Of a DNA stretch of 64,000 bases, positions 42,479 through 53,468 are shown in pieces. Both the position numbers and the translations under genes were made by a program. Below the pieces are notes generated by a model that made no database searches, was not told the origin of the DNA, and saw only the letters and a program-made list of their open reading frames with translations. Origin of the DNA: Vreelandella malpeensis (GTDB lineage: Bacteria; Pseudomonadota; Gammaproteobacteria; Pseudomonadales; Halomonadaceae); NCBI RefSeq assembly GCF_020622355.1, contig NZ_WHVL01000004.1, positions 310,001 through 374,000 of the forward strand. Direction: 5' to 3'. Numbering within the stretch: the stretch's first letter is position 1; the number at the start of each line of letters is the position of its first letter.

Positions 42479-43030
42479 CTAGTCGTCGAATTCCGATTCG
42501 ATGCGTGCCCGCCGCTGCCGGCGCTTCTGCCGGCGGCGTTTCCAGTTGTGAGAGACATGCCAGCGCCAGATCAGGCGGATGGCGATATTGGCCAGCACCG
42601 CGACGATGATCGCTGCCACCACTGATCCTAGAAACAGTGGCGGCACGATGTCGTGCATCTGCTCGGCCAGCCAGCGGGTCGAGATCCGCGACGGGGCCTC
42701 GCGCACCGGCGCGCCCATCAGATAGGTTCCCACCCGATAGTTGAAGTAAAAGATCACCGGCATGGTCAGCGGGTTGGTAATCCACACAAGACTCACCGAT
42801 AGCGCCAGGTTGCAGCGAAACACCCGCGCGCCGAGGGCGGCCACCATCATCTGCAGCGGAATCGGCAGCATCGCGCAGAACAGCCCGACGCTAAAGGCGT
42901 TGGCCACGCTTTTGCGCGTCAGAAGCCAGAGTCCGGGGTCGGCGATCAGCGGCGCCATGAAGCGCAGCGAGCGCTGGCGCCTCAAGGTGTCGGGCCTGGG
43001 CATGTAGCGCTGCAGGAAACGACGCGGCAT
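42479..43030 (-). CDS. DUF2062 membrane protein
   Basis: A 183-residue protein. Basic N-terminus (MPRRFLQRYMPRPDTLRRQ), then SVANAFSVGLFCAMLPIPLQM, VSLVWITNPLTMPVIFYFNYRVG (the NP-containing core of DUF2062) and a third hydrophobic helix (about 140-165), ending in an Arg-rich tail. Function of the family is unknown. It sits between lolD and comEC in Pseudomonas also, but here it is on the opposite strand to both. Confidence 0.88.
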   Translation of the reverse strand: MPRRFLQRYMPRPDTLRRQRSLRFMAPLIADPGLWLLTRKSVANAFSVGLFCAMLPIPLQMMVAALGARVFRCNLALSVSLVWITNPLTMPVIFYFNYRVGTYLMGAPVREAPSRISTRWLAEQMHDIVPPLFLGSVVAAIIVAVLANIAIRLIWRWHVSHNWKRRRQKRRQRRARIESEFDD

Positions 43031-43121
43031 GTGGGGTACTCTTGAAAATAGTGCGCCCTATTATCCACATCGCGCAGCGCTTCGGCTACGCCAAGCGTTT
43101 AACGGCGAAGGCGGAGGAACG

Positions 43122-45392
43122 ATGCAGCGAGGGATGGTCATTCCAGCGGCCCTGGCCGCCTTGGGCGCGGCGCTGCTGGCCTGGCAAAGCGGAGACGAAG
43201 GGCGGCTGGGCCCGTGGGTCGGCGCGCTGGCATTGATCATGCTGCTGATCGTCAGCCGCTCGCCACGGGCGATCGTCTGGCTGGCCGTCGGTAGCTGGGT
43301 GTTCGTCGCCGTTCACCACCAGTGGCAGCGCCAGCTTCCGGCAGGCCTGGCGGGCGAGGATCTGCAGGTGCAGGTGCGGGTGCTCACTGCCGAGCGCGAG
43401 GCTGACATCACTCGTTTGACGCTCGCTATCCAGCGCTGCCGGGCCGGCGCGAACCTGCCAAGGTGCGACGCGCTTGGCCGGGTGCGGGTCAGCGCTTACC
43501 AGGATCACCCCTACGCCGCGGGTGAGCGCTGGCAGTTGACCCTTCGCCTGCGCGCTCCTCATGGCTTCGCCAACCCGTCGAGTTTCGATTACGCCGCCTG
43601 GCTCTGGCGCGAGGGTATTCACGCCACCGGCTACGTGCGTGCGACGCCGTCGCCCCGGCGACTCGAGGCCGCGCGCCCTACGCTGCGCACACTGGCGCTC
43701 GAGCGCCTCGATCGTGCGCCGCTTGAGCCGCGCACGAAGCGCTGGCTGGCGGCGCTGTCGCTGGGCGACAGCAGCCAGCTGACGCAAGAGGACTGGGCGC
43801 TGCTCAACGCTACCGGCACCACCCACCTGGTGGTGATTTCCGGGCTTCACGTGGGGCTGGTCGCCTCCTTCGTGCTGCTGGCCTGCCGACTCATCGCACG
43901 GCTCGTCACTCCCTTGAGCTGGCGGCTGCGCGCCTGGCCCTGGTGGGCGGCGGGCGCTGCGTGTATCGGCTACGCGCTGCTGGCAGGCATGGGGCCACCG
44001 GCACTGCGCGCCATGGTGATGACGCTGCTCGGGCTATGGGTGCTCGGCGGGCGCCACGCGCCGGGGCCCTGGCAAGCGTGGTGGCTGGCGCTGGTGATCG
44101 TGGTGGCACTCGACCCGTTGGCCGCCTGGCGGCCTGGGCTGTGGCTCTCCTTCGTGGCGGTGGCCTGGCTGATCGTCATCTGGCAGGGGCGCACGCGGCC
44201 TGTCGGTATCAAGGGCTGGGGGTACGCGCTGGTGCGTACTCAACTGCTGCTGGCACCGCTGATGGCCGCAGCGGTGTTGATCGCCTTCGGTCGCGTCGCG
44301 CCTGGTGCCCCGCTGGTCAACCTGCTGGCGGTACCCTTCGTCAGCCTCGTAATGGTCCCGCTGGCGCTGCTGGGTTGGCTGGGCGCGGCGCTGCCCGGTG
44401 TCGGCGACGCCCTCTGGTGGGGGTTCGGGCAGTCGCTCGGCCTCTTTCGGTGGCTGCTCGATGCGACGCTTGCGCTCGCGCCGCTCTGGCAGCCATCGGC
44501 GGCGCTGCGCTACCCGCTGGCTGCGGCGTGGCTTCTGGTCGCGCTCTGCTTCGGGCTCGCCTTCGTGCCCGGCTGGCTGCGAGCGATTTCCCTGGCGGTG
44601 GCGGGGTTTCTGCCGTTCGCCCACGTTCCTGAAGCGCTGCCGCCCGCGGCGCTGCGCGTCACGGTCCATGACGTCGGGCAGGGCCAGCTCGTGGAGCTCG
44701 AAAGCGCCCGCCGGCGCATGCTCTACGATACCGGCCCGCGTTTCAGAAGCGGCTTCATGCCGCTCGAGTCGCTCTGGGCGCCGGGTCGGCACTTCGATCG
44801 GGTGCTGGTGAGTCACGCCGATAGTGATCACGCCGGCGGCGTAGCGGCGCTGCGGCGAGAGCACCAGGTGGCGCAGTGGCTGGCCCCGCGGGGCGAGACG
44901 CTGGCGGTGGAGCATCGCCACTGCGCTCAAGGCGTCGAGTGGCGCGAGGATGGTATCGATTACCGCGTGCTCTGGCCGCTGCCGGGGCTGAACGCGCTGT
45001 CGCCCAACGAACGCTCCTGCGTGCTTGAGGTACGTATCGGGGAGCATCGCCTGCTGATCACCGGCGACGCGGGCAGCGACAGCGAGCGGCGCTTTCTCGG
45101 CGCGCTCGAGGGGAGGGTCGACGTGCTGGTCGCGGGGCACCATGGCAGCAACACGAGTTCCGGTATCCAGTTCGTGCGCGCGACCGAGCCCAGGCACGTG
45201 GTCTTCAGCGCCGGGCGAGGCAACGCTTTCGGCCACCCGACGGACGCGGTGGTACGCCGTTTTCGCGCCGTGGGTAGCTGCCTGTGGAACACCGCCCACG
45301 ACGGCGCGCTGACCTTCGTGCTGCGCGCCGGCGAGGATCTCGAGGTTTCACCTCAACGCGCGCCGGGAGGAGGGCGCAGGCGGTGTCGATAA
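43122..45392 (+). CDS. comEC: DNA internalisation competence protein ComEC/Rec2
   Basis: A 756-residue inner-membrane protein for uptake of single-stranded DNA. Two N-terminal helices and a soluble DUF4131 domain (about 60-190), the multi-helix Competence domain (ATGTTHLVVISGLHVGL; about 215-490), and a C-terminal metallo-beta-lactamase domain with SHADSDHAGG (564-573) and AGHHGSNTSS. All the parts of a full-length ComEC are there, so natural transformation is possible. The ATG at 43122 follows GGAGG; a longer in-frame start at 43029 lacks a ribosome site. Confidence 0.94.
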   Translation: MQRGMVIPAALAALGAALLAWQSGDEGRLGPWVGALALIMLLIVSRSPRAIVWLAVGSWVFVAVHHQWQRQLPAGLAGEDLQVQVRVLTAEREADITRLTLAIQRCRAGANLPRCDALGRVRVSAYQDHPYAAGERWQLTLRLRAPHGFANPSSFDYAAWLWREGIHATGYVRATPSPRRLEAARPTLRTLALERLDRAPLEPRTKRWLAALSLGDSSQLTQEDWALLNATGTTHLVVISGLHVGLVASFVLLACRLIARLVTPLSWRLRAWPWWAAGAACIGYALLAGMGPPALRAMVMTLLGLWVLGGRHAPGPWQAWWLALVIVVALDPLAAWRPGLWLSFVAVAWLIVIWQGRTRPVGIKGWGYALVRTQLLLAPLMAAAVLIAFGRVAPGAPLVNLLAVPFVSLVMVPLALLGWLGAALPGVGDALWWGFGQSLGLFRWLLDATLALAPLWQPSAALRYPLAAAWLLVALCFGLAFVPGWLRAISLAVAGFLPFAHVPEALPPAALRVTVHDVGQGQLVELESARRRMLYDTGPRFRSGFMPLESLWAPGRHFDRVLVSHADSDHAGGVAALRREHQVAQWLAPRGETLAVEHRHCAQGVEWREDGIDYRVLWPLPGLNALSPNERSCVLEVRIGEHRLLITGDAGSDSERRFLGALEGRVDVLVAGHHGSNTSSGIQFVRATEPRHVVFSAGRGNAFGHPTDAVVRRFRAVGSCLWNTAHDGALTFVLRAGEDLEVSPQRAPGGGRRRCR

Positions 45393-45445
45393 GGCGCGCC
45401 TTAGGGTAGAATCCGGCGCATTGCACACTACGTCCAGGAGCGCGT

Positions 45446-47182
45446 GTGACCGATTCCAGTTGGGTGATCTACAAACGTCTGTTGAGTTACGTCAAGCCGC
45501 ACTGGCGCATGTTCGCGCTGGCGATCATCGGTTTTCTGATCTATGCCGCCTCCAGTACGGCGCTGGCCGAGATGATGAAGCGGCTGATCGACGGTATCCA
45601 GAACCCCGACGCGGCGTTTCGCTTCTTCCTGCCGCTGTTCGTGGTGCTGATGTTCGCCGCCCGCGGGGTGGGCACCTTCTTGAGCACCTACTACATGGCT
45701 TACGTGGGCCGCTACGTGATCCATACCCTGCGCTGCGACGTGTTCGACCACATGCTGCACCTGCCGGGGCGCTTTTTCGACCAGCACTCGAGCGGGCATC
45801 TGGTGTCACGAGTGACCTACCACGTCGAGCAGGTGGCCGGGGCGGCCACCAATGCCGTGACGGTGATCCTGCGCGAGGGACTGTTCGTGATCGGGCTGAT
45901 CCTCTATCTGCTGTGGACCAACTGGATGCTCACGCTACTGTTTCTGGGCGTCACACCGGTGATCGCCGTCGTGGTCAGCTACGTCAGCAAGCGTTTTCGC
46001 AAGATCTCCAAGCGCATCCAGAACTCCGTGGGTGATGTGACCCACGTTGCCTCTGAAGCGCTGACCGGCTACCGGGTGGTGCGCACCCATGGCGCCGAAG
46101 GCTTCGAGAAGAAGCGCTTCGAGCGCGCCAGCGAAGAGAATCGTCGCCAGAGCATGAAGCAGGCGATGACGCGCGCGGTCAGCTCGCCGGTCATCCTGAT
46201 GCTGGTGGCGATCTCCATGGCGCTTCTGGTATGGCTCGCCATGGCACCGGCCTTCATGGCCAACATGACTCCGGGCGAATTCGTCGCCTTCATCACCGCC
46301 GCGGCGCTGATGATCAAGCCGGTGCGTCAGCTCACCGAAATCAACGGCGATATCCAGAAGGGCCTGGCCGCCGCCGCGGAACTCTTCGCCGTGGTGGACC
46401 TGCCACGTGAAACGGACGAGGGCACCCTGGCGCCCGAGACGCTCGAAGGCGACGTGCGCTTCGAGAACATCGGCTTTCGCTACGGCGAGGAGCATCCGAA
46501 CGTGCTGCACGGTATCGACCTGCACGTCGCCCCCGGCGAGATGATCGCCATCGTCGGGCGCTCCGGCGCCGGCAAGTCGACGCTGGTCGGGCTGTTGCCG
46601 CGCTTCTATCGACCCTCGGAAGGGCGCTTGCTGATCGACGGCGTCGATAGCGACGAATACGAACTCGGCGCGCTGCGCCGGCAGATTGCCATCGTTTCCC
46701 AACAGGTGACGCTGTTCAATACCACCATCGCCGCCAATATCGCCTACGGCGACTCGGTCCCGGATCTGGCCCGGGTCAAGGAGGCCGCCGATGCCGCTTA
46801 CGCCAGCGAGTTCATCGACAAGCTAGCCCAGGGCTTCGATACGCTAGTAGGGGAGAACGGTCTGACGCTTTCCGGCGGCCAGCGCCAGCGCCTGGCGATC
46901 GCCCGGGCCATCTACAAGCAGGCGCCGATCCTGATCTTCGACGAAGCGACCTCGGCGCTCGACTCCGAATCCGAGCGCTATATCCAGAAGGCCCTCGAGT
47001 ACGTCTGCAAGGGGCGCACGACCCTGGTGATCGCCCACCGGCTCTCGACCATCGAGCGCGCCGATCGCATCCTGGTGATGGAGCAAGGGCGCATCGTCGA
47101 GTCCGGCACTCACCAGGCGCTGCTCGAACGCGACGGCGCCTATGCCGCGCTTCACAAGATGCAGTTCCAGGAGCCGGCGTGA
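45446..47182 (+). CDS. msbA: Lipid A export ATP-binding/permease protein MsbA
   Basis: A 578-residue homodimeric ABC exporter that flips core-lipid A across the inner membrane. Six transmembrane helices in 1-310, then the nucleotide-binding domain: Walker A GRSGAGKS (371-378), signature LSGGQRQRLAIARAIY, Walker B ILIFDEATSALD and H-loop VIAHRLST. GTG start (CAGGAG upstream). Overlaps lpxK by four bases, the usual msbA-lpxK pair. In Pseudomonas exbB-exbD occupy this place after comEC. Confidence 0.96.
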   Translation: MTDSSWVIYKRLLSYVKPHWRMFALAIIGFLIYAASSTALAEMMKRLIDGIQNPDAAFRFFLPLFVVLMFAARGVGTFLSTYYMAYVGRYVIHTLRCDVFDHMLHLPGRFFDQHSSGHLVSRVTYHVEQVAGAATNAVTVILREGLFVIGLILYLLWTNWMLTLLFLGVTPVIAVVVSYVSKRFRKISKRIQNSVGDVTHVASEALTGYRVVRTHGAEGFEKKRFERASEENRRQSMKQAMTRAVSSPVILMLVAISMALLVWLAMAPAFMANMTPGEFVAFITAAALMIKPVRQLTEINGDIQKGLAAAAELFAVVDLPRETDEGTLAPETLEGDVRFENIGFRYGEEHPNVLHGIDLHVAPGEMIAIVGRSGAGKSTLVGLLPRFYRPSEGRLLIDGVDSDEYELGALRRQIAIVSQQVTLFNTTIAANIAYGDSVPDLARVKEAADAAYASEFIDKLAQGFDTLVGENGLTLSGGQRQRLAIARAIYKQAPILIFDEATSALDSESERYIQKALEYVCKGRTTLVIAHRLSTIERADRILVMEQGRIVESGTHQALLERDGAYAALHKMQFQEPA

Positions 47183-48225
47183 GTCTGGCGAGCCGCTGGC
47201 TCGACGCCGTATACCGCCCGGGCGGAGCCTTCTGGCTGGTACCGCTCTACCCGCTGGGGGCGCTCTACCGAATACTGATGGCGCGACGAGCGCGCGCCTA
47301 CGCCACGGGTCGAAAAGCGGTCGCGCGCCTGCCGGTGCCGGTCATCGTGGTCGGCAACATCACCCTGGGCGGCACCGGCAAGTCGCCGCTAGTGGCGTGG
47401 CTGGTGCGCCGGCTGGTGGACAACGGCTGGACCCCGGGCATCGTGACAAGGGGCTACGGCGGCCGGGCGAAGAACCACCCGCTCCGGGTGAGCGCGAATA
47501 CCGACCCCGCCGAGTGCGGCGACGAGCCCGCGATGCTGTTTCGCCAGACCGGTGTCGCAGTGGTGGCCGACCCGAATCGACCGCGCGGCGCCCGGGCGCT
47601 CGTGGAGCAAGGGTGCGATATCATTGTCAGTGACGACGGTCTGCAGCATCTGGCATTGGGCCGCGATATCGAAATTGTGGTGGTGGATGGGGCCCGAGGG
47701 CTCGGCAACCGACGCTGCCTGCCGGCGGGGCCGCTGCGCGAGCCCGCCGGCAGGCTTAGCGAGGCGGATGCGGTGATCGTCACCGGCGTGCAGGCGACGC
47801 CGTTGCCGGTCGCGACCCAGTCAATGACGCTAGTGCCGGTACGCTGGCGCCGGGTGGCGAGTGGCGAGGCCGCGCCGCTGGCGCCGCTTCCCTTTGCCCC
47901 GCCCGTGCACGCGGTGGCGGGTATCGGCCATCCGGCGCGCTTTTTCGAGACCCTCGAGGCCCTCGGGGTGACGGGCGAGCGCCACCCGCTCACCGACCAT
48001 CACGTTTTCGATGCGACCACACTTGCGTTCACGCCGCCCCGGCCGGTGGTGATGACCGCCAAGGATGCGATCAAGTGCAAGAACCTCGCGCCCGCCGACA
48101 GCTGGGCGCTGGAGATCGAAGCCGCGCTGCCTGCCGGCTTCGAGGCCTGGCTGTTCAAGACCCTGGAAATAATCAACGATACACCCACACGTGCTGACAA
48201 TGACGAGGAAGGCGCTCATGGATAA
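47179..48225 (+). CDS. lpxK: Tetraacyldisaccharide 4'-kinase
   Basis: A 348-residue membrane-associated P-loop kinase that adds the 4'-phosphate of lipid A. Conserved [18 protein letters not shown] (P-loop about 59-70), [38 protein letters not shown] and the [10 protein letters not shown] segment. GTG start overlapping the msbA stop (GTGA). Its stop lies eight bases inside the UPF0434 gene. Confidence 0.96.
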   Translation: MSLASRWLDAVYRPGGAFWLVPLYPLGALYRILMARRARAYATGRKAVARLPVPVIVVGNITLGGTGKSPLVAWLVRRLVDNGWTPGIVTRGYGGRAKNHPLRVSANTDPAECGDEPAMLFRQTGVAVVADPNRPRGARALVEQGCDIIVSDDGLQHLALGRDIEIVVVDGARGLGNRRCLPAGPLREPAGRLSEADAVIVTGVQATPLPVATQSMTLVPVRWRRVASGEAAPLAPLPFAPPVHAVAGIGHPARFFETLEALGVTGERHPLTDHHVFDATTLAFTPPRPVVMTAKDAIKCKNLAPADSWALEIEAALPAGFEAWLFKTLEIINDTPTRADNDEEGAHG

Positions 48226-48427
48226 GGAACTCTTGGCAATGCTGGTCTGCCCGCTCTGCAACGGCCAGCTGGAGTACGACAGAGAGGCCCGGGAACTGGC
48301 CTGCCACTACGATGGCCTGGCGTTTCCCATCCGGGAGGGGATACCGGTGATGCTGCCGGAAGAGGCGCGCGTGCTGAGCGCCGACGAGAAGCTCAAGCCC
48401 TCGCCGGGACGCACGGGAGACGCGTGA
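48218..48427 (+). CDS. UPF0434/Trm112-like zinc-ribbon protein (YcaR family)
   Basis: A 69-residue protein beginning [19 protein letters not shown], with [17 protein letters not shown]. Only the N-terminal CxxC pair is present, as in YcaR, so any zinc site would be incomplete or shared. Its role is unknown; it consistently lies between lpxK and kdsB, which suggests an envelope link. Overlaps both neighbours (8 bases with lpxK, 1 base with kdsB). Confidence 0.93.
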   Translation: MDKELLAMLVCPLCNGQLEYDREARELACHYDGLAFPIREGIPVMLPEEARVLSADEKLKPSPGRTGDA

Positions 48428-49227
48428 TGGCCGCCGAGGAAAATCTCGATTTCGTCGCCGTCATCCCCGCGCGGATGAACTCCTCGCGCCTGCCCGGCAA
48501 GCCGCTTCTCGACATCGCCGGCGAGCCGATGGTGGCTCACGTCTGGCGGCGCGCCGGGCTCTCGCGGGCCAGCCGCGTGGTGGTCGCCACCGACGACGTC
48601 CGTATCCGCGAGGCGCTGACACCCTACGGCGCCGAGGTGGTGATGACTCGCCCCGAGCACCCCTCCGGCACCGATCGCCTGGCCGAGGTGGCCACGCACC
48701 TGGCGCTTGGCGACGACGCCCTAGTGGTCAACGTTCAGGGCGACGAGCCCTTAATTCCGCCGGCGCTGATCGACCAGGTCGCCGCGTGCCTTGCCGCGGA
48801 CCCGGGGGCCGCCATGGCCACGCTCGCCGAGCCCATCGTCGACGTCGAGACGCTCTTCAACCCCAATGCGGTCAAGGTGGCCCGAGCGCACTCCGGACGC
48901 GCGCTCTACTTCTCCCGCGCACCGATTCCCTGGGATCGCGACGCCTTCGCCCGGCGCCCGACGCTGTTGGAGACCGATGCCTGGCTCAGGCATATCGGCA
49001 TCTACGCCTACCGGGCGAGCTTTCTGAACGCCTTTCAAGAGATGGCACCGTCGCAGCTCGAGCAGCTCGAACAGCTCGAGCAGCTCAGAGCGCTGCAGCA
49101 CGGCCACGCCATCCAGGTAGCGCTGGCCTGCGAGCCCAACCCCGCCGGGGTGGATACGCCGGAAGACCTGGCCAAGGTGCGCTCGCTCATCGCACGCCTT
49201 GAGTATCCAGCGCGAGAAACGATGTGA
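48427..49227 (+). CDS. kdsB: 3-deoxy-manno-octulosonate cytidylyltransferase
   Basis: A 266-residue enzyme that activates Kdo to CMP-Kdo for LPS inner-core assembly. N-terminal [19 protein letters not shown] (CTP loop), [27 protein letters not shown] and [11 protein letters not shown]. The segment [11 protein letters not shown] looks repetitive but has the normal family length (E. coli LEKIEMLEQLR). The ATG at 48427 overlaps the previous stop (TGATG); a GTG one codon upstream is less likely. It overlaps murB by four bases. Confidence 0.97.
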   Translation: MAAEENLDFVAVIPARMNSSRLPGKPLLDIAGEPMVAHVWRRAGLSRASRVVVATDDVRIREALTPYGAEVVMTRPEHPSGTDRLAEVATHLALGDDALVVNVQGDEPLIPPALIDQVAACLAADPGAAMATLAEPIVDVETLFNPNAVKVARAHSGRALYFSRAPIPWDRDAFARRPTLLETDAWLRHIGIYAYRASFLNAFQEMAPSQLEQLEQLEQLRALQHGHAIQVALACEPNPAGVDTPEDLAKVRSLIARLEYPARETM

Positions 49228-50228
49228 CGGACTTGATGGCCAAGGCGGATCTCTCCCGCGCCAACACCCTGAAGCTTCCCTGCATCGCCGACTTCGCGGC
49301 ACGGCCCACCACGCTTTCAGCGCTGCGGGAGGTGATCGCTGAATGTCGCACGCGCGGGCTTTCGATCACGCTGCTCGGCGGCGGCAGCAACGTGCTGCTG
49401 CCGGAGCGTCTGCCTGGCGCGGCGGTGGTGCCCGCCTTGACGCAGTGGTGGATCGAGCGCGACGGCGAGCGTGCCACGGCCTACGTCGGCGCCGGGGTGA
49501 ACTGGCAATCGCTGGTCATGACGCTGGCCGAACGCGGCTGGTGGGGGCTCGAGAACCTGGCGCTGATTCCCGGCGCCTGCGGCGCGGCCCCGGTGCAGAA
49601 CATCGGCGCCTACGGCGTCGAGCTTTCTGACGTGATCGAAGGCGTGCAGGTGATGGCCTTGGATACCGGGCGCGTGCGCTGGCTGGATATCGCCGAGTGC
49701 GCCTTCGGCTATCGCGACAGCGTGTTCAAGCGCGCGCAGGCGGGGCGGGTGGTCATCACGCAGCTGGCGCTGAGGCTTGCCCGTCATGCGACTCCAAGGC
49801 TTGGCTACGGTGATCTGGCGGCGCGAGTGTCGGCCGACCCCACGCCGCTCGACGTCGCTCGGGCGGTGTGCGCCATTCGCCGCGAGAAGCTGCCGGACCC
49901 GGCCACGCTCGCCAATGCCGGCAGCTTCTTCAAGAACCCGATCGTTGCCCGCGAGCTCGCCGACCGGCTGGCCGCCCGTTATCCCGGCATGCCGCGCTTT
50001 CCCCAATCTCAGGGAGGCGACAAGCTGGCCGCCGGCTGGCTGATCGACCAGTGCGGCCTGAAAGGCGAACGGCAGGGCGCCTTCGGTGTGCACGAGCGCC
50101 AGGCGTTGGTGCTGGTACATTTTGGCGGTGGAACCCGCGAGGGGCTTCTGGCCTTTGCGCGGCACATCATCGAGGCCGTCGAGGAGCGCTTCGGCGTGAC
50201 CCTCGAGCCGGAGCCGCGCCTGCTCTAG
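49224..50228 (+). CDS. murB: UDP-N-acetylenolpyruvoylglucosamine reductase
   Basis: A 334-residue FAD enzyme (type I, E. coli class) that reduces the MurA product to UDP-MurNAc. [15 protein letters not shown] at the N-terminus, FAD loop [24 protein letters not shown], catalytic S234 in NAGSFFKNP, and the terminal LEPEPRLL with the second catalytic Glu. The GTG at 49224 overlaps kdsB; an ATG at 49236 is possible. Together with murA at the left edge both MurNAc-forming steps are in this window. Confidence 0.96.
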   Translation: MTDLMAKADLSRANTLKLPCIADFAARPTTLSALREVIAECRTRGLSITLLGGGSNVLLPERLPGAAVVPALTQWWIERDGERATAYVGAGVNWQSLVMTLAERGWWGLENLALIPGACGAAPVQNIGAYGVELSDVIEGVQVMALDTGRVRWLDIAECAFGYRDSVFKRAQAGRVVITQLALRLARHATPRLGYGDLAARVSADPTPLDVARAVCAIRREKLPDPATLANAGSFFKNPIVARELADRLAARYPGMPRFPQSQGGDKLAAGWLIDQCGLKGERQGAFGVHERQALVLVHFGGGTREGLLAFARHIIEAVEERFGVTLEPEPRLL

Positions 50229-50246
50229 CGCGTCATCCAGACATAA

Positions 50247-50273
50247 AAAAACCCCGCTCGAGGCGGGGTTTTT
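50247..50273. terminator. Bidirectional terminator between murB and rne
   Basis: AAAAACCCCGC, a five-base loop and GCGGGGTTTTT; A-run and T-run on opposite sides serve both convergent genes. Confidence 0.93.
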
Positions 50274-50285
50274 CGTGAGGGTGGC

Positions 50286-53200
50286 TTACTCCTGGCCACC
50301 GCTCTCCTGCTGACGGCGCTTCTCGCGCGGGTCGTTGTGCGCCCGGCGGCGACGACGCTTGGCCGGCGCGGCGCTGAACGCCTCTTGAGCCGGTGCGTCG
50401 CTTTCGACCGGCGCCTTGGGCTCAACGTCACCCTGAGCGTCGATGCTGCTCTCGGGTCCGGCTTGGCCAGGCTTGGCGGCGACCGACACTTCGGGCTCTA
50501 CCGGCGTTGCCGGTGCGGCGGCTTCTGAAGCCGGCTCGACGCGCTGCTCAGTGGTTTTCACTGGCGTGGGCGTTTCGTCTACCTCGGCAGCGACCATCTC
50601 GGGCTTCGGCGCGGGTTCGGCGGTGTCATCCTGCGCTTTCTCGACGTCGGCTGCGGGTTCGACGGCGTCGGCGCGCGGTGCGCTCTCTTCGACCAACACC
50701 GAGCTGGACAGGGCGGATGGCTCCTCTACATTGGTCGGTTCGATCGGCTGCTCGGCCTGCGGTGCTTGTGCCTTTTGAGCGACCGGATCGGTCGTGTCGT
50801 TCTCGACCGGAGTCACTGGCGCTTTCGCGGCATCGCTGGGCGTTTGCGGCAGCTCTTCATGCACCGGCTCGTCTTTCTGCGGCTCTTCTTTTACCGGCGA
50901 GTCTTTGGGACGCTCTGCCTTGGGCGGCTCCTGGGCGCTGGCGGCGTCGCTCGGTTTGGAGTCCGCTGGCACAGCGATGCGCTGCTCGTCCTGTGCGACG
51001 TTTTCCTGCACGGGTTCGGTGACGGGAGTACTGGCCTGGTTGATCGACGGTTCGCGCGGCGCGCTTTGCTCCACCGGTTCGATCGACGGCTGCGGCTTGT
51101 CAGCCAATGAGGCAGTATCGGCCTTGTCGCTTACCGGCGCTTCTGGCTTGCTTTGTGCCGGAGCCTGGGCGGCTTCTGCCTGCAGGGCGAGCTGCTCGGC
51201 TTCGGCCTTGGGATTGACGGCCTGCTTGCGCGAGCGGCTGCGCGGGTTGTTACGAGTGCGCTTGGGCTTGCCGTCATCCTTCGGCGTGTCCTGGCGGGTC
51301 TCCTGCTTCGGCTCTTGACGAGCTTCCTGCTTGGGCTCCTGGCGGACTTCCTGTCTGGCCTCGGGCTGCGACTGAGCCGCGCTGCGGTTCTGCTCGCCTT
51401 TGGCATCGCTCTTCTTGGCGTCGCGCGGTTTTTCGCGCCGGCTTTCCGAGCGGCGGTTGTCCGCCGGTGCCTCCTGGGGCGCCGGGCGTTCGCTCTGGCG
51501 AGTGGGCTTGGCGGCGTTATCCGTCGCTTTCTGGTCGCTGGCGGCACCGCTGCGACGGCGATTGCGCGTGCGGCTCGGGGTGCTGCGCTTGTCACCCTCG
51601 TCCTGGCTCTTTGCCGGGCGCGAGGAGGGCGCATCGCCACGGCTCGTCGCGGACTCGCGACGCGTGTCGCGCGCCGGGCGGGCGCTCTCGGCACGGCGAC
51701 CTTCGGTGGTGGCGGGCTGGCTTCTGGTTTCGCTGGTCTCGTCGCTTCCCAGCAGCTTGCTGAAGCCACGAATCAAGCGCCCGAGAACGCCGGTTTCCGG
51801 GACTTCCGCCGGGGCGCTCTTGGCCGGGGGCGGCGTCTCGGTCTGCAGTGAAGCCGGCGCGGGGGCGTTGTGGGCGACGGTCTTCACCGCTGCCTCGGCG
51901 CGCTGCGCGGGCGGTGCGAAGCTCGGGTCCGGCTCCTTGCCGATATCGGTCTCGGTGGAGAGCTCGTAGCTCGAGAGCGTGTGGCTTTCGTCCTCGTCGA
52001 GATGGTCGGTACGCAGGCGCTGCACGTCGTAGTGCGGAGTGTGCATGTCCGGATTGGGCAGCAGCACCACGCGCACGTCCTGGCGCGATTCGATGTCCGC
52101 GAGCACGCTGCGCTTCTCGTTGAGCAGGTAGGTGGCGACGGGCACCGGCAGGATCGCGCGGATCTGGGCGCTGCGCTCCTTCATCGCCTCTTCCTCGATC
52201 AGGCGCATGATCGACAGCGACAGCGAGCGCACGTCGCGAATGGTGCCCTGACCGTTGCAGCGCGGGCAGACCACGCCGCTGGTTTCACCGAGCGACGGCC
52301 GCAGGCGCTGGCGCGACATCTCCATCAGGCCGAAGCGCGAGATGCGCCCGATCTGCACGCGGGCGCGGTCGAGCTTGAGCGCGTCGCGCATGCGGTTTTC
52401 GACTTCGCGCTGGTTGCGCGCTGGGCCCATGTCGATGAAGTCGATGACCACGAGGCCGCCGATATCACGCAGGCGCAGCTGGCGCGCGATCTCGTCGGCG
52501 GCTTCGGAGTTGGTCTGAAGCGCGGTCTCCTCGATGTCGCTGCCGCGGGTGGCGCGCGCCGAGTTGATGTCGATCGACACCAGCGCCTCGGTGTGGTCGA
52601 TGACGATCGAGCCGCCGGAGGGCAGCTTCACTTCGCGCTGGTAGGCGGTCTCGATCTGGGATTCGATCTGGAAGCGCGAGAACAGCGGTACTTCGTCGGT
52701 GTAGAGCTTGATCTTCTGCTGGTACGATGGCATCACCTGACGGATGAAGCCCAGTGCCTCGGCGTGGATCTCGGGATTGTCGATCAGCACCTCGCCGATG
52801 TCCTGGCGCAGGTAGTCGCGCATGGCGCGGATGATGACGTTGGATTCACGGTAGACCAGGAAAGGGGCAGGGCGCTTGGTGGCCTCGGCGGTGATCGACT
52901 CCCACACCTGGGCGAGGTAGTCCAGATCCCACTGCAGCTCTTCGGCGCTACGCCCGATGCCGGCGGTACGCACGATCAGGCCCATCTTGTCCGGCACGGT
53001 CATCTGTGACATCGCGTCCTTGAGCTGGCTGCGATCGTCACCTTCGATGCGCCGCGAGATGCCCCCGGCACGCGGATTGTTGGGCATGAGGACCAGGAAA
53101 CGCCCGGCCAGGCTGATGAAGGTGGTTAGCGCCGCGCCCTTGTTGCCGCGCTCCTCTTTATCTACCTGGACGATGACTTCCTGCCCTTCCTTCAGGACTT

Positions 53201-53468
53201 CCTTGATGCTGGGCCGCCCGGAGACGTCCTTGACGAAGTACTCCCGCGAGATCTCCTTGAGCGGCAAGAAGCCGTGGCGCTCGGCGCCGAAATCGACGAA
53301 GGCGGCCTCGAGCGAGGGCTCGACGCGGGTGATCTTGCCGCGGTAGATATTGGCTTTCTTCTGTTCCCGGGCGCCGGATTCGATGTCCAGATCGTAAAGG
53401 CGCTGTCCGTCGACGAGCGCGACCCGCAGCTCTTCGGGCTGGGTCGCGTTGATGAGCATTCTCTTCAT
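50286..53468 (-). CDS. rne: Ribonuclease E
   Basis: A 1060-residue endoribonuclease, core of the degradosome. [22 protein letters not shown]1 domain about 38-120, 5'-sensor and DNase I-like domain with catalytic D300 ([13 protein letters not shown]) and D343 (VVIDFIDM), Zn-link CPRCNGQG (C401, C404), then a disordered C-terminal scaffold from about 520 rich in Arg, Pro, Ala and Glu, with an 8-residue tandem repeat (RQEPKQEA type) at about 702-735 and an acidic stretch before a basic RRRRAH-type tail. The start at 53468 is the conserved Met. Long leader upstream. Confidence 0.97.
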   Translation of the reverse strand: MKRMLINATQPEELRVALVDGQRLYDLDIESGAREQKKANIYRGKITRVEPSLEAAFVDFGAERHGFLPLKEISREYFVKDVSGRPSIKEVLKEGQEVIVQVDKEERGNKGAALTTFISLAGRFLVLMPNNPRAGGISRRIEGDDRSQLKDAMSQMTVPDKMGLIVRTAGIGRSAEELQWDLDYLAQVWESITAEATKRPAPFLVYRESNVIIRAMRDYLRQDIGEVLIDNPEIHAEALGFIRQVMPSYQQKIKLYTDEVPLFSRFQIESQIETAYQREVKLPSGGSIVIDHTEALVSIDINSARATRGSDIEETALQTNSEAADEIARQLRLRDIGGLVVIDFIDMGPARNQREVENRMRDALKLDRARVQIGRISRFGLMEMSRQRLRPSLGETSGVVCPRCNGQGTIRDVRSLSLSIMRLIEEEAMKERSAQIRAILPVPVATYLLNEKRSVLADIESRQDVRVVLLPNPDMHTPHYDVQRLRTDHLDEDESHTLSSYELSTETDIGKEPDPSFAPPAQRAEAAVKTVAHNAPAPASLQTETPPPAKSAPAEVPETGVLGRLIRGFSKLLGSDETSETRSQPATTEGRRAESARPARDTRRESATSRGDAPSSRPAKSQDEGDKRSTPSRTRNRRRSGAASDQKATDNAAKPTRQSERPAPQEAPADNRRSESRREKPRDAKKSDAKGEQNRSAAQSQPEARQEVRQEPKQEARQEPKQETRQDTPKDDGKPKRTRNNPRSRSRKQAVNPKAEAEQLALQAEAAQAPAQSKPEAPVSDKADTASLADKPQPSIEPVEQSAPREPSINQASTPVTEPVQENVAQDEQRIAVPADSKPSDAASAQEPPKAERPKDSPVKEEPQKDEPVHEELPQTPSDAAKAPVTPVENDTTDPVAQKAQAPQAEQPIEPTNVEEPSALSSSVLVEESAPRADAVEPAADVEKAQDDTAEPAPKPEMVAAEVDETPTPVKTTEQRVEPASEAAAPATPVEPEVSVAAKPGQAGPESSIDAQGDVEPKAPVESDAPAQEAFSAAPAKRRRRRAHNDPREKRRQQESGGQE

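Noticed and set aside
49054..49092. Repetitive Leu-Glu-Gln run in KdsB, apparent microsatellite expansion
   Set aside because: The segment aligns without a length change to the family pattern (E. coli LEKIEMLEQLR), so it is convergence of codons rather than expansion.
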